DNA of 64,000 nt. Origin: Circinella umbellata (lineage: Eukaryota; Mucoromycota; Mucoromycetes; Mucorales; Lichtheimiaceae). Shown here in pieces: positions 1 through 9,464 of this stretch. The stretch lies in contig JAIWNF010000045.1 of assembly GCA_025093555.1 (NCBI GenBank), forward strand, positions 186,001-250,000. Reading direction: 5' to 3'. Every line of letters begins with the position of its first letter. Positions within the stretch are counted from its first letter, which is position 1. The notes below the pieces were generated by a model that searched no databases, was not told where the DNA came from, and was given only the letters and a program-made list of their open reading frames with translations. A program made the translations under genes and the position numbers.

Positions 1-711
1 GATAACGACATCCTAAATGAAATCCTACTTCCATCACAAATGGATGAAATGGATATAACAGGTAAATACAAAAATAATAATTTTTACACCATAAACACCA
101 TAAATACACTTCAAAAACAAAGTGCTGAATCTCTTCTTCTACCTTTAACTCTACAGACGAATAAACAAGTCTTGGGTATTCTTGATACAGGTGCAAACAA
201 ATCGTTCATCACACCTACATTATTAAAAGAATTAGAAGAATTAGATAGTAATTTTGTAATAAATAAAAAAGAAGTTAAAAATATAATTGTTTCTCTTGCT
301 GAAAAAAACAGTACAGCCAATATACTTGGTTTAGTTGAAAACGTAAAAATATTTTATAATGGTAAACATGTTGTGCACAGTTTTCTCGTCATGGAACTAG
401 CAGGTAATACACCGGTTACAGTTGGACTTGACTTAATGACAAAACTTGGAATTTCAATAAATGGGTTAACAGCTTCTTGGGAAGAACAACCGCAAAATAA
501 AGAAGAAAAAGTTGACGACTCAGTCGAACCAAATAATTCTCCTTTGGTTCAAACACAGAGCGTGAGAACTTCTTCGCAGTTGTTCAACCATCTATTGAAG
601 CAAATAAAACAATCCCTAAAAACTCTTTCTGCACTGTTCCCGAATCGGTCATTCATCTTAACATGCCAGAAGGCGCAGTTGCACATAGACGACAATATCC
701 ATTGCCAATAG
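1..711 (+). CDS. Retrotransposon aspartic protease segment of Gag-Pol (partial at 5' end)
   Basis: The frame is open from the first base, so the true start is upstream. A retropepsin active site DTGANKSF is encoded near 185-210, followed by the hydrophobic V-GLDLM segment around 420-440 that corresponds to the family's ILG-like flap-side motif. Known retropepsins act as dimers that cut the Gag-Pol polyprotein. The protease-like part ends near 470; the rest is an Asn/Glu/Ser-rich linker. The frame overlaps the RT frame, which is open from 537 onward, so a minus-one shift between about 537 and 600 would carry protease into RT. Residues after about 580 in this frame look unlike pol and are probably not translated as such. 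Confidence 0.85.
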   Translation, partial: DNDILNEILLPSQMDEMDITGKYKNNNFYTINTINTLQKQSAESLLLPLTLQTNKQVLGILDTGANKSFITPTLLKELEELDSNFVINKKEVKNIIVSLAEKNSTANILGLVENVKIFYNGKHVVHSFLVMELAGNTPVTVGLDLMTKLGISINGLTASWEEQPQNKEEKVDDSVEPNNSPLVQTQSVRTSSQLFNHLLKQIKQSLKTLSALFPNRSFILTCQKAQLHIDDNIHCQ

Positions 712-2117
712 CATATAAAGAGTTAATTGATAAACAAATTAAAGAGTGGCTTGATGATGGTGTCATAGAACCAGCTCCACCTAACACTGCATTTAATTCA
801 CCCTTAACAGTTACAGGGAAGAAAAATTCGGTAGATGGAAGCTACACCAAAAAAAGAATCTGCATTGACCCACGTCATATAAACCGGTTACTTATACAAA
901 CAGAAACCGACAGATTTACTCTCCCACTTATAAAAGATATTTTTCATTTGTTACAAGGATCTGTAGTCTTCACAACTCTTGATTTAAAACAAGCGTTTCA
1001 CCGCTTTGAAATATATAAACCACATAGAAATCGGACCGCTTTTCAACCAGATGGTCATCACACTCAATATCAATTTAGAGGTGCTCCATTCGGTTTGCGT
1101 CCAATTAGTTCCGTTTATCAACGAACAATGACAATCATTTTCAAAAATATGCCTTTCGTCACAAATTTTATTGATGACATTATTATCTTTAGCCCAGACT
1201 TAGAAACACATGCTACCCATGTAAAAGCTGCTATTGATAAGTTAACAGAGGTACAATTAATATTAAACCCAGATAAATCATGCTTTGCACAACACTGTGT
1301 ATATCTTTTAGGATTTTGCGTTTCCGCAAAAGGCATAACACTGGACAAAAGAAAGGTTAGCAATATACAATCGTTCCCAACACCAACTACAGGTCATTGT
1401 ATTCAAAGATTTGCTGGTACTATTAATTATTTTAGGGATGCATTACCTAATGTAGTTAAGTTACTTGCTCCTTTGGATAGGCTTCGTAACACAGGTTCCC
1501 TTGAAGGATTATGGGGTTCAGTAGAACAAAAATGTTTTGACACATTAAAAAAGTTACTCACTGAAGCACCGATTTTATGTTACCCAGATTTGACACATCC
1601 ATTTTTTGTTGCCACAGACGCTAGTCAAGTTGGTATTGGATGTACCTTATATCAGGTAATTAATAAAGAAACAAGGCATATCGCTTTTATGGCTAGAGCC
1701 CTCTCTAAATCGGAAAGAAATTATTCTACCACAAAAAGAGAATTACTTGCTATTGTATACGCACTCACAAAGTTCCATAAGTTTTTATGGGGAAGAAAAT
1801 TCACACTTTTCTGCGATCACCGCTCTCTCGTGTATTTACATACACAAAAAGTTGCAAATGCCATGATGATCAATTGGTTAGACACTATTTTAAATTATGA
1901 CTTTAATATTATCCACTTACCTGGCATGGACAATATCTTACCAGATAGACTTTCTCGCCTTTTTCCCACGGAAAAAGAGCTGGCAGGGGGTAATGCTTTG
2001 CAAACAATAAATAAACAGAACATGATCACATATAAACATCATAAAAATAATAAAAATAAAAATAATAGCAAGAAAAGTAATAAACGTAATTATACAATAA
2101 CAACAATAACATTATAA
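537..2117 (+). CDS. Retrotransposon reverse transcriptase and RNase H
   Basis: The frame is open from 537, and the sequence ahead of the first ATG at 663 already reads as pol, so entry is probably by frameshift rather than at that ATG. RT copies the element RNA into DNA; the catalytic FIDD box (variant of YxDD) is near 1167-1180, preceded by the LDLKQAFH motif near 980-1000 and the FGL segment near 1090. The RNase H domain follows with DAS near 1617, a conserved Glu in KRELLAIVYAL near 1735-1765 and a catalytic Asp in CDHRSL near 1812. The C-terminal tail after 2030 is Lys/Asn-rich and ends at a stop at 2115-2117. The family assignment is firm; the frame arrangement is unusual. Confidence 0.9.
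   Translation, partial: FSFGSNTERENFFAVVQPSIEANKTIPKNSFCTVPESVIHLNMPEGAVAHRRQYPLPIAYKELIDKQIKEWLDDGVIEPAPPNTAFNSPLTVTGKKNSVDGSYTKKRICIDPRHINRLLIQTETDRFTLPLIKDIFHLLQGSVVFTTLDLKQAFHRFEIYKPHRNRTAFQPDGHHTQYQFRGAPFGLRPISSVYQRTMTIIFKNMPFVTNFIDDIIIFSPDLETHATHVKAAIDKLTEVQLILNPDKSCFAQHCVYLLGFCVSAKGITLDKRKVSNIQSFPTPTTGHCIQRFAGTINYFRDALPNVVKLLAPLDRLRNTGSLEGLWGSVEQKCFDTLKKLLTEAPILCYPDLTHPFFVATDASQVGIGCTLYQVINKETRHIAFMARALSKSERNYSTTKRELLAIVYALTKFHKFLWGRKFTLFCDHRSLVYLHTQKVANAMMINWLDTILNYDFNIIHLPGMDNILPDRLSRLFPTEKELAGGNALQTINKQNMITYKHHKNNKNKNNSKKSNKRNYTITTITL
1980..1995 (+). promoter_or_regulatory. Internal polypurine-tract-like site (second copy of the PPT/LTR junction)
   Basis: The 16 bases here match the 16 bases at 4001-4016 at 15 positions; the latter span the purine-rich tract and the first bases of the 3' LTR. 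The copy sits between RNase H and integrase. In lentiviruses and Ty1 a central polypurine tract in pol primes a second plus strand. That this site does so is inference. Confidence 0.45.
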
Positions 2118-3661
2118 AACATAATGCCATCACGGTTAACACCGAAGAAACAATAACAGATGAAGCGTTTGATATTGGTGACACATTCTTTGTACCACCA
2201 GAAAAAGACAGACACCAATTATTAGCACAAGTTCATGCTTTTGGACATTTCGGTGCTGAAGCAATGGTAATGTCATTACAACGTGACAATCTAAAATGGC
2301 CAAATATGCATAAGCAAGCAGCACACTTTGTTAAAAGTTGTAAGACATGCGCTCAATGGAATTTAACAAAAACAGGATATCATCCTTTACGTTCCTTTTA
2401 TGCTTATTACCCAGGCGATCAATGGAGCATTGATTTAGCTAGTGGCTTTGGCACAAGTCATAGAGGTAACAATTATTTACTTGTAATGGTTGACCTAACG
2501 AGTAGATTTTGTGTACTTCATGCATTACCGGATAAGAAATCCGACACAGTTGTACAAGCTGTATTAAACACCTTCTGCGATTATGGCTTTCCAAGGTATC
2601 TAAATTCTGATAACGGTGCTGAGTTCGTTAATGATCTCATGAAAAAACTCAATGAATCAGCATTTTGTCAACACCTTAGAAGTACACCCTGGCACCCCCA
2701 AGGTAATTCTGTTTGTGAAAGGTATGTACAAACTACAATAAACGTTATTCGGAAATATATTCAAGGAGCTACAAAAGACTGGGATTTATTTGTAAAACCA
2801 GCACAGCTCGCAATAAATAATAAATATGCCAAAAGACTAGGTACTACACCTTTTGCAATAATGTACAACCGAACAATGAACGGTTTTAGAGACTATAGCA
2901 AAGAAAAACTTCCTCGCTCTTTAACAGAAAAAGAATTACAGGAAAGAATTAAAGTTATGACTGACACAGTATTTCCAGCACTGTCTGAAAGAGCAAAAGC
3001 TTTAATAGAATTAAAACAAGGACAATTTAATAACAAATTCAGACTCATTGATTATCCTACTGGTAGTCAAGTCATGGTTAAAGATGTGTCTCGCACAAAT
3101 AAAATGCAACCATATTATGAAGGTCCATACACCATTGTAAGAAAGACACAAGGTGGATCATATGTATTAAGAGATGAGCAAGGTCTATTAACAGATCGAA
3201 ACTACGCTCCAAACCAGTTAAAACTTTTATCACATGATGAATTAGTTGACACAACTGAAACATTTAAGAAAAATGACACGTTTTACACGGTTCAATCAAT
3301 TGTAGATCATAAACAATTATCACCTGGTAAATATGAATACCGAGTAAGATGGAAAGGCTATACCATCAATGATGACACTTGGGAGCCAGCCGAATCATTT
3401 AATAGCCCACAACCAATTATGAAATATTGGGAAAGAATTGGTAGCACACACACCAATAATAATACAACTTCTTCAAGTTCAAAAATTATTCCTACTCAAA
3501 CAGCTAATAAGGCACAACGCCGTAATTATAACAAAAACCATGGTACCAAAAATAATAGTTATAAAAACATTAGCAACAGTAGAAATAATAACAAAAGACG
3601 TAGGGTAACAATACCTTCATCATCCTTAAGACGTAGCAAACGCTTAAGAACACTGCAGTAA
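2081..3661 (+). CDS. Retrotransposon integrase with C-terminal chromodomain
   Basis: The frame is open from 2081; the first ATG at 2264 lies inside the zinc-binding domain, so translation must enter upstream, most simply by a minus-one shift from the RT frame in the A-rich overlap 2081-2117. The HHCC zinc domain shows H-x3-H near 2233-2250 and CKTC near 2339-2353. The DD-E core shows SIDLASG near 2433, SDNGAEF near 2608 and PQGNSVCERY near 2695-2722. After a basic GPYTI-type module (near 3120) comes a chromodomain at about 3280-3450 with the YRVRWKGY and TWEP signatures, which in chromoviruses is thought to steer insertion toward marked chromatin. The last 60 residues are Asn/Ser/Arg-rich. 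All key residues are present. Confidence 0.92.
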
Positions 3662-3668
3662 ATAAAAT

Positions 3669-3943
3669 GCACTCTTCTCAGAGAACACGTAAAATTCTCC
3701 TTCAGAATAACGTACACTTCTTTCAAAGTAAAAACGCACTCTTCTAAGAGAACACGTAAAATTCTCCCACAGAATAACGTACACTTTTCAGTCAAAGTAT
3801 CAATGCACTCTCCTAAGAGAACACGTAAAACTTTCATGCAAAGTAACGTAAACTTTTCCTTCAAAGTACTCATGAACTCTTCTCAGAGAACGCGCACACT
3901 TTTCTGCTCAGCAAAGACAACGCACACTTTACACAAAGTAATT
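3669..3943 (+). repeat. Four tandem ~68-bp units between pol and the 3' LTR
   Basis: Units begin at about 3669, 3736, 3805 and 3874 (67-69 bp each). Each starts GCACTCTTCT-AGAGAACACG and contains AACGTACACTTTT and CAAAGTA blocks; the fourth unit is the most diverged. They occupy the untranslated space between the integrase stop and the polypurine tract. Function unknown. Confidence 0.85.
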
Positions 3944-4002
3944 ACCATCATACTTGTCATAACAACAGAGATAACATTCTTTCACAGAATTATGTTCTAC
4001 CT

Positions 4003-4011
4003 GGCAGGGGG
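4003..4011 (+). promoter_or_regulatory. Polypurine tract for plus-strand priming
   Basis: GGCAGGGGG lies immediately 5' of the TGATGTGG start of the LTR, the position required for the plus-strand primer of an LTR retrotransposon. It is interrupted by one C. Confidence 0.65.
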
Positions 4012-4470
4012 TGATGTGGTGAACCACCATAATAATACAAATATTCCATCCATTCATGAATAATCGGTCAAACATCATTCCGTCAAGGATAAAAGATATA
4101 ACCAATTATACACTATTATTTACTTTGATTCGTTCTTATTATTAATCCGGATAAAAAAGGAACATCAAAGAAAGAATGAGATTAGTAACAACTGTCACAA
4201 ACGGTTTCAGAGAATGATCTAGAATTAATATTTATAATAGAACAAATATAATAGGTCCTCTCATCCATTCGTATAAAACATAGTTTAGCCATGATCGGAT
4301 AAAATAAGATAGTTACATAATTTAGAAAAGATATAAAAGAGTAGTTATTTTATTTTAGGAATAAACAGATTCTCAACTATATTTTACTTTAGTCCCATCT
4401 TTCTATTTTTTACTACTCGTATTTATCTCATATAGGACTAGTCCGATTAGTCCTCATATGAGGGGCATCA
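4012..4470 (+). repeat. 3' LTR (459 bp)
   Basis: The segment starts TGAT and ends ATCA, giving the TG...CA termini with a 4-bp inverted repeat, directly after the polypurine tract. A TATA-like ATATAAAAGAG at about 4330-4340 fits the LTR promoter. The boundary is inferred because the 5' LTR is not in the window; the first five bases outside (GTTAT) would be the target duplication. Confidence 0.75.
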
Positions 4471-4530
4471 GTTATAATAGTAGTAAGTAATAACATGGAA
4501 AAAAGTTCTGATGAAGAAAGAAATTTATGT

Positions 4531-7500
4531 TCATGTTATAATTAAATCAACTAAGTCTCCTTGGCGTTTAACTACATTGACACATTCTTTCAAAAGTTGA
4601 TCTTGGGTTACTTGAGTAATCAAAATATAAACAGATATGATAATAAGTTAATGATCAGACAGAATAAGTATTATTAACAGCTTTAACCTAATACTTAGAT
4701 ACACACAAAGAATGTTGCTAATAATTCCAGAATCTAGATATTCAAGAAGGATAATACAATTGTGCCATGTAGTTAGAACTTCTACCATTTGCATCACAAC
4801 ATGTTTCTATGTATTTTTATTGTATAGACTTGTTTTGGACAAGGTAATCTTGGATTTTATAATTTGGATACTATAAGTATTGAGCTTTTTAAATGTTTCA
4901 AGTGAAGAAAACTTATAATTTGCTGCCTCCCTTCTCAAAGACGCAACAGAGCACTCCAAAATCTTCAAAGAATCTTCAATAGTATGCGTTGTATGTTCCT
5001 TTAGTATGCCACTGGATTCTGATATAAAGCAAAGTAGTTAATATATAATGGCATCATGGTTACATTATACTTTAGCATACATATCATAAAAATTATATAA
5101 TATTTATATTTTTTTACTTTTAAATTTTAAATTCTACATATAATTATATAAAATAAATTAGTCATTTTAAAATTAAATATTAAAAAATATTACAGCTATT
5201 TATTTTTAAATTTTAGTATACATAATTTTTAAGATTCATATTTCATTTCAATATCTTCATCAATAATCTTTATTATTTCTTACATAATATATATACATGC
5301 TCATATTTTTTACCAGAAACTAACTTTATTATTATATATGTAATATTATCTTTTTTTACTTTAAAATTAACATTTACAATATTAAAGTTGTACTTATTTT
5401 GATTAAGTAGCTTAGTTGGGACCTTGGGACAAAACTTCTTTTGATATCTTTTAAAAAACTTTGATTCAAAAATGGATTTTCTTCCATTATTATTATATAT
5501 AATATATTATTCCTATCATTAGATATTATATTTAATTTTTTTATAACTTATATGTAGTACTAGACAATATTTAAGTAATTTTTATATTAATTGTTGAAGT
5601 AAAATCTAATTTATTAAATAAAGCATCCTTATTTTATTACCCTATATTTTTTGGACATCTAATTATTTTCTATCTTAATTACTTCTAATAGTTTATTCCA
5701 AATGTCATAATTATAATACTTTTTTCTCCATTGACATTCTAGTAAATGATTATATAAAAACTTTCTTGCTCTATATTGTGGCTTAATACTGAGTTTATAG
5801 CCATTCCAAGTACCTTTAATTGTATTTGTACATGCTTTTGAAGTAGGATCTTTAAAAATAATTCTTATGATTTACAGTTTCATGTTGATAACTATTTTCT
5901 TTAAGCTTAATATATCCTTTCCAACAATCAGTTATTATTTTGATATTAGGCCTAACATACTTTTTGATATTTTTTAATAGTGTTTCTCCATCACGTTTTT
6001 CTACTGGTATTGTGAATACTTTTTTTGTATTTGTTTCTACCCCACCTACATAATACCCATGCCCCATTAGCTTTATATTTTCCTCTGTTATATTTTCCTT
6101 TGTTATATTTTCTTTTATTAAATAAAGATTGATCAATTTCAACTTCTTTATCTTCTCCTAGAAGTATATCATTCTTTATATTTCTTAATGTATCATTTAC
6201 TATCAACTTTCTAAACATGTTATAATAATAACTAGTAGTAACAGCTATTACCTTTAATGAAATAGTAATACTATTTCGAGGTGATTTTTTTAGAAGTTCA
6301 TATAGAATATGTAGAATTTTATGAGTTGGTAAATTTGATTTATAAAATATAGTATTTTTTAATATTGAAACTGATCATCTACATTGATAATTAAAACGTT
6401 TATAATATTTTAACTTTTTATGATAATATGTCATCTTATTATTACAATGTTCGCATTTCTTTATTTTGTGTAATATATTAATATCAAATAAATAATCTAT
6501 TGCTTTATTTTCATCAACAAAGTATTGATATAAATTTTCAAAATGTGTTAGTAATATATTATAATATTTTCTTTTTATATAAACTTTTACTTGAAAATAA
6601 TTTGGTTTAAATTTATATTAAAATTCAATTTTGGTATCAAAAGTAACATATTATCTGAGTTTAAAACCTGTCTGGGAAACTATAATTTAACTGCCATTTT
6701 TTATTCATCAATTATCATTTTAATTCATTACCTGGAAGCTTCAACAATAACTAATTCCATATTGCTTTGAGTTTTCAATAATCCTAAAGCATCAATATTT
6801 TTGGCAGCTTGAATTGATCGACCGTCATAATTACCCTCTTTCAAATAATTGCTTTTTGTTGCATTAAATGGGGCTTCACACCTAACAATAACTATAAAGT
6901 TAATCAAATATTTATCAAAAATGATTTTTTTCTACTCACCATCTAAATTCCAAAAACCCAGTCATTTTCAATAGAGCTAATAAACTGGGAACAATATTTT
7001 CACAAAACGATATGTGTTCACAATCCAGCATAAACATGGGGGTAGAATGGTGAGCTAGATGGAATGAGGACAGAACATGCTTCGAAATAGCCAAACATAC
7101 TTTGCCTTGATCACTCATGTTTTCATTTGGTTTCATACTCCATATTTCATCCAAGAACGCGTCATAGTGAACTTTTTCAAGCAAATGAGTCAGCTTATTC
7201 AACAAATCAAGGTGGCATAATGATGAATTTTGACTTTGTTCTTGTTGGTAGACTCTATAATCTTCCTTGCACACATCATCCATATGACAGTATTCAGTTC
7301 CAAAGTGGAAAAGCTGTTCCAGCTCGCCGATTTGTATTTTGCGAAGTTTTGGTCTATGGGGTTGATCAACAGGACTGCAAGGTGGATCAAATTTATAATT
7401 AATTGAACCTTTGGTCAATACTAATGATGGCTAAAATTGAAAAAAAAGTAATCAATAAGAGTGTACTAACGGACAAGCATTGTGAATTAGCAAATAACAA

Positions 7501-7780
7501 ACATACTGGTGGGGAAACTGTGGAACTGGAGCTTGTGGTATGCGAACTGTCTAAGAGAGATATTCGTTTTTGCTGAGTATTGTTCTTGATTACATTAAAA
7601 TTACTATTATTAGTAAAATTATCAAAATTAAGTGTTGTGTGTTGCAGTTCATTTTCTTTATCTTTAATTTTCTGTGGTTGTTCCCGTTCTGTTTCTGTAT
7701 CTCCTGATGTTGATGTTTTAGGTATTTGCTGCTATGGTTGTTGTCATGGTGATCGTATACATTTCATATTCTTGACATTC
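4531..7780 (-). pseudogene. Decayed multi-exon repetitive gene of unknown function, split by a Merlin-type insertion
   Basis: Reading the minus strand, exon pieces join in frame: 7495-7780 (Thr/Ser/Gln-rich), 6945-7434 (acidic, Cys/His-containing, unrecognised), an exon ending at 6732 (NYDGRSIQAAKNIDALG), and 4531-5011 (HTIEDSLKILECSVASLRRE). The splice at 6731/5012 restores a continuous EASSGILKE reading, so both ends belong to one gene. I recall this protein as a multi-copy family of Mucorales genomes but know no function. It is broken: in-frame stops occur in the first piece (near 7735 and 7750) and in the last (TAG where Trp is expected near 4813, TAA near 4655). The 1720-bp intron 5012-6731 holds a transposase relic. 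The gene converges on the LTR element. Confidence 0.7.
5659..6560 (-). pseudogene. Merlin/IS1595-type (ISXO2-like) DDE transposase relic inside an intron
   Basis: On the minus strand, fragments line up with the ISXO2-like transposases: an N-terminal helical region and a zinc ribbon (CEHC near 6455, QCR near 6390), then VEID near 6140 with the first catalytic Asp, KRKYN-GKY basic patch, GGVETNTKK near 6040, ITDCWKGY near 5925 with the second Asp, HETVNHKN near 5880, and TNTIKGTWNGYK near 5800. Breaks: an in-frame stop after QCR near 6380, a frame change near 6060, and another near 5850. Where the family has the acidic residue of TNTIEG this copy has Lys, so it is dead twice over. I could not define terminal inverted repeats. 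Confidence 0.8.
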
Positions 7781-8120
7781 TAAAAAAAAGTAAAGGCAAT
7801 TAAAGGATAAGATTAAAAAAGAAAAACCAATGATATCCATATACTATAATAAAATAAGTTATTTACCTTAATTAAACCTAAAGTGGTAGCTACAGTATGT
7901 ATCTATGGAATAATGGTTGTTTTTTTTCTATAATAAGTAGATCTTGGTGAATTCTATCCACTAAATCTGCAAAAGATTCAAATTCTTTAACTTTATTATA
8001 ATGAAAAAAAGCTTCAATGACGTTCTATTCTTTAGGGGATTTTTGGTAAAAATAATCAATAGTACATGACATGTTAATACATATAAGTATGTATTACGTA
8101 AAAAAAAGGATAAAAAAGAA

Positions 8121-8275
8121 AGCCTCGGGCTCGGAATAAAGTGTTTTGAAAAAGAAAAAGAAATAAAAAGCCTCAAGGTTAGGACAAAAGGTTTTGAAAA
8201 AGTAATAGAAAAAAAAACCTTGAGCTTGGAGTAAAGAGTTTTGAAAAAGTAAAAGAACAAAAAAGTCTCGAGGTC
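8121..8275 (+). repeat. Tandem ~48-bp repeat, about 3.2 copies
   Basis: Units start at about 8122, 8170 and 8218 plus a partial at 8265. Each begins with a GCCTCGRGCTTGGA-like block followed by TTTTGAAAAAG and an A-rich tail. It abuts the Helitron fragment. Confidence 0.75.
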
Positions 8276-8904
8276 CATGTGGGCATCAAAAGCCTAATGC
8301 TGTAAGTATGCAAGATGGCCAATGCAAGCAAAGATATCCAAAACAATTTAATGAAAAAACAAGAATGAATAATGATGGCTATCCTCTCTATAGACGACGC
8401 CATAATAATCATACACATATATTTCACTATTTTGAATTTGTAGCTGATAATCGCCATGTTGTTCCTTATAAACCACATCTGAGTCACCATTATAATGCTC
8501 ATATCAATGTGGAAATATGTACTTCAGCAAGAGCTGTTAAGTATCTATGCAAGTATATTACAAAAGGATCAGATAGAGCACAACTACAAGCAATCCGAAC
8601 CACTACTGTAGCTACAACAGCTGACAATAGTAACATAGCAACAGTCATTACAAATAATAGAGCAGTAACTACAATTTCTTCTTCTATGTCTACTGTCACT
8701 ACTACTATTAGTACTACTACTACTACTACAATCAGTAATACCAATAATACAACCTTAGCTACTACAGCCAATACCACCAGCAAAACTATGGAAATAGACA
8801 GTACTAGAAGCCTACTCAAGACAGTCAAGACAATTAATACTCTAATACAAAAAACGGTAATATGTTTTATATGTTCGATTTTCCATAGTTTGATTTACAA
8901 GTAG
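8275..8904 (+). pseudogene. Helitron helicase-like N-terminal domain fragment with Thr-rich tail
   Basis: From about 8275 the frame reads through the family signature of the Helitron-like N domain: DGQCKQRYPK near 8312-8341, DGYPLYRRR near 8375-8400, DNRHVVPYKPHL near 8447-8482, AHINVE near 8490-8510, and KYLCKYITKGSDRAQ near 8540-8585. In full elements this region lies between the Rep nuclease and the Pif1 helicase; neither is present here. The domain runs directly into a Thr/Asn/Ser-rich stretch of about 70 residues encoded by ACT/ACA triplets and ends at 8904. I read it as a truncated insertion. Confidence 0.8.
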
Positions 8905-8954
8905 CAAATAAATCAACATCCCATAATACTTCCTATTTTTTAATAGGAATTATT

Positions 8955-9290
8955 GTAACAGATCGCCGATGATGAAATTCAATTTCTTGAAGAAAAGCAC
9001 AACATGTCTTTATATGAGGAAGAAGAAATGGTTGCAAAGCAAGATATACTAGGTTGTGTTTCTTTCTTTGCATTAAATCGAATTCTACAGAAACTAAACC
9101 AGGCATGGGATAACTGTAATAAATATGATAATAATTCAGATAATTGTTGGTGTAGTACTGCAAGAAATTATGGACTTCTGTGCCAACACTATCTTGCGAA
9201 AATCAGTTTTACTGTAAAACTTTCAGATGTACCCTCTCGTTGGCATTTAGATTATAATATCGTTTTGTTTTTATATTAGTTTGTACTTTT
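8955..9290 (+). pseudogene. MULE transposase C-terminal (FAR1/SWIM-like) remnant
   Basis: After a possible acceptor at 8950-8955 the frame encodes QDILGCVSFFALNRILQKL followed by CWCSTARNYGLLCQHYL and VPSRWHLDY, the pattern C-x-C...GLPC-H...HPRWH seen at the C-terminus of fungal Mutator-like transposases that carry a SWIM zinc finger. The DDE core is absent upstream, where a Helitron piece lies instead. It leads toward the OTU relic downstream, so the two are probably parts of one former protein. Confidence 0.6.
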
Positions 9291-9464
9291 AAATTCGCTT
9301 GAATCACAATATTGCTGAGCGTCATAATAATTATAAAAATAAATCATATACCTATATTAACACTCAAATACATAGATACATTCAAGAAAACATATAGTTC
9401 CAAATCTATTCTTATGGAGCAAAAAAGCATTGCTCTATAAAAACTGTATAATGTTATTTTCGGA

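Larger units (their letters stand above)
1..4470 (+). mobile_element. Ty3/Gypsy chromovirus-type LTR retrotransposon, 5' part cut by window edge
   Basis: The order protease, reverse transcriptase, RNase H, integrase, chromodomain, 3' LTR is visible on the plus strand, which is the Ty3/Gypsy (Metaviridae) order; the C-terminal chromodomain places it with chromoviruses. Gag, primer-binding site and 5' LTR are outside the window. The catalytic motifs that can be seen are intact (DTGA protease, FIDD in RT, DD-E integrase), so decay is slight, but pol is divided over three frames with a minus-one step at each junction. The element sits 60 bp past the 3' end of the repetitive gene that ends at 4531, facing it. 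Whether it is still mobile cannot be decided from one end. Confidence 0.93.

Noticed and set aside
4471..4475. GTTAT as the 5-bp target duplication of the LTR element
   Set aside because: The left flank is outside the window, so it cannot be tested here.
5413..6700. Possible terminal inverted repeats of the Merlin-type element (GGGACCTTGGGACAAAACTT... versus the region near 6660-6690)
   Set aside because: Only about ten bases (ACTTTTGATA) agree and not at matching distances, so element ends stay undefined.
8499..8828. Minus-strand open frame rich in Val/Leu opposite the Helitron tail
   Set aside because: It is the complement of ACT/ACA triplets of the Thr-rich stretch, with no independent support.
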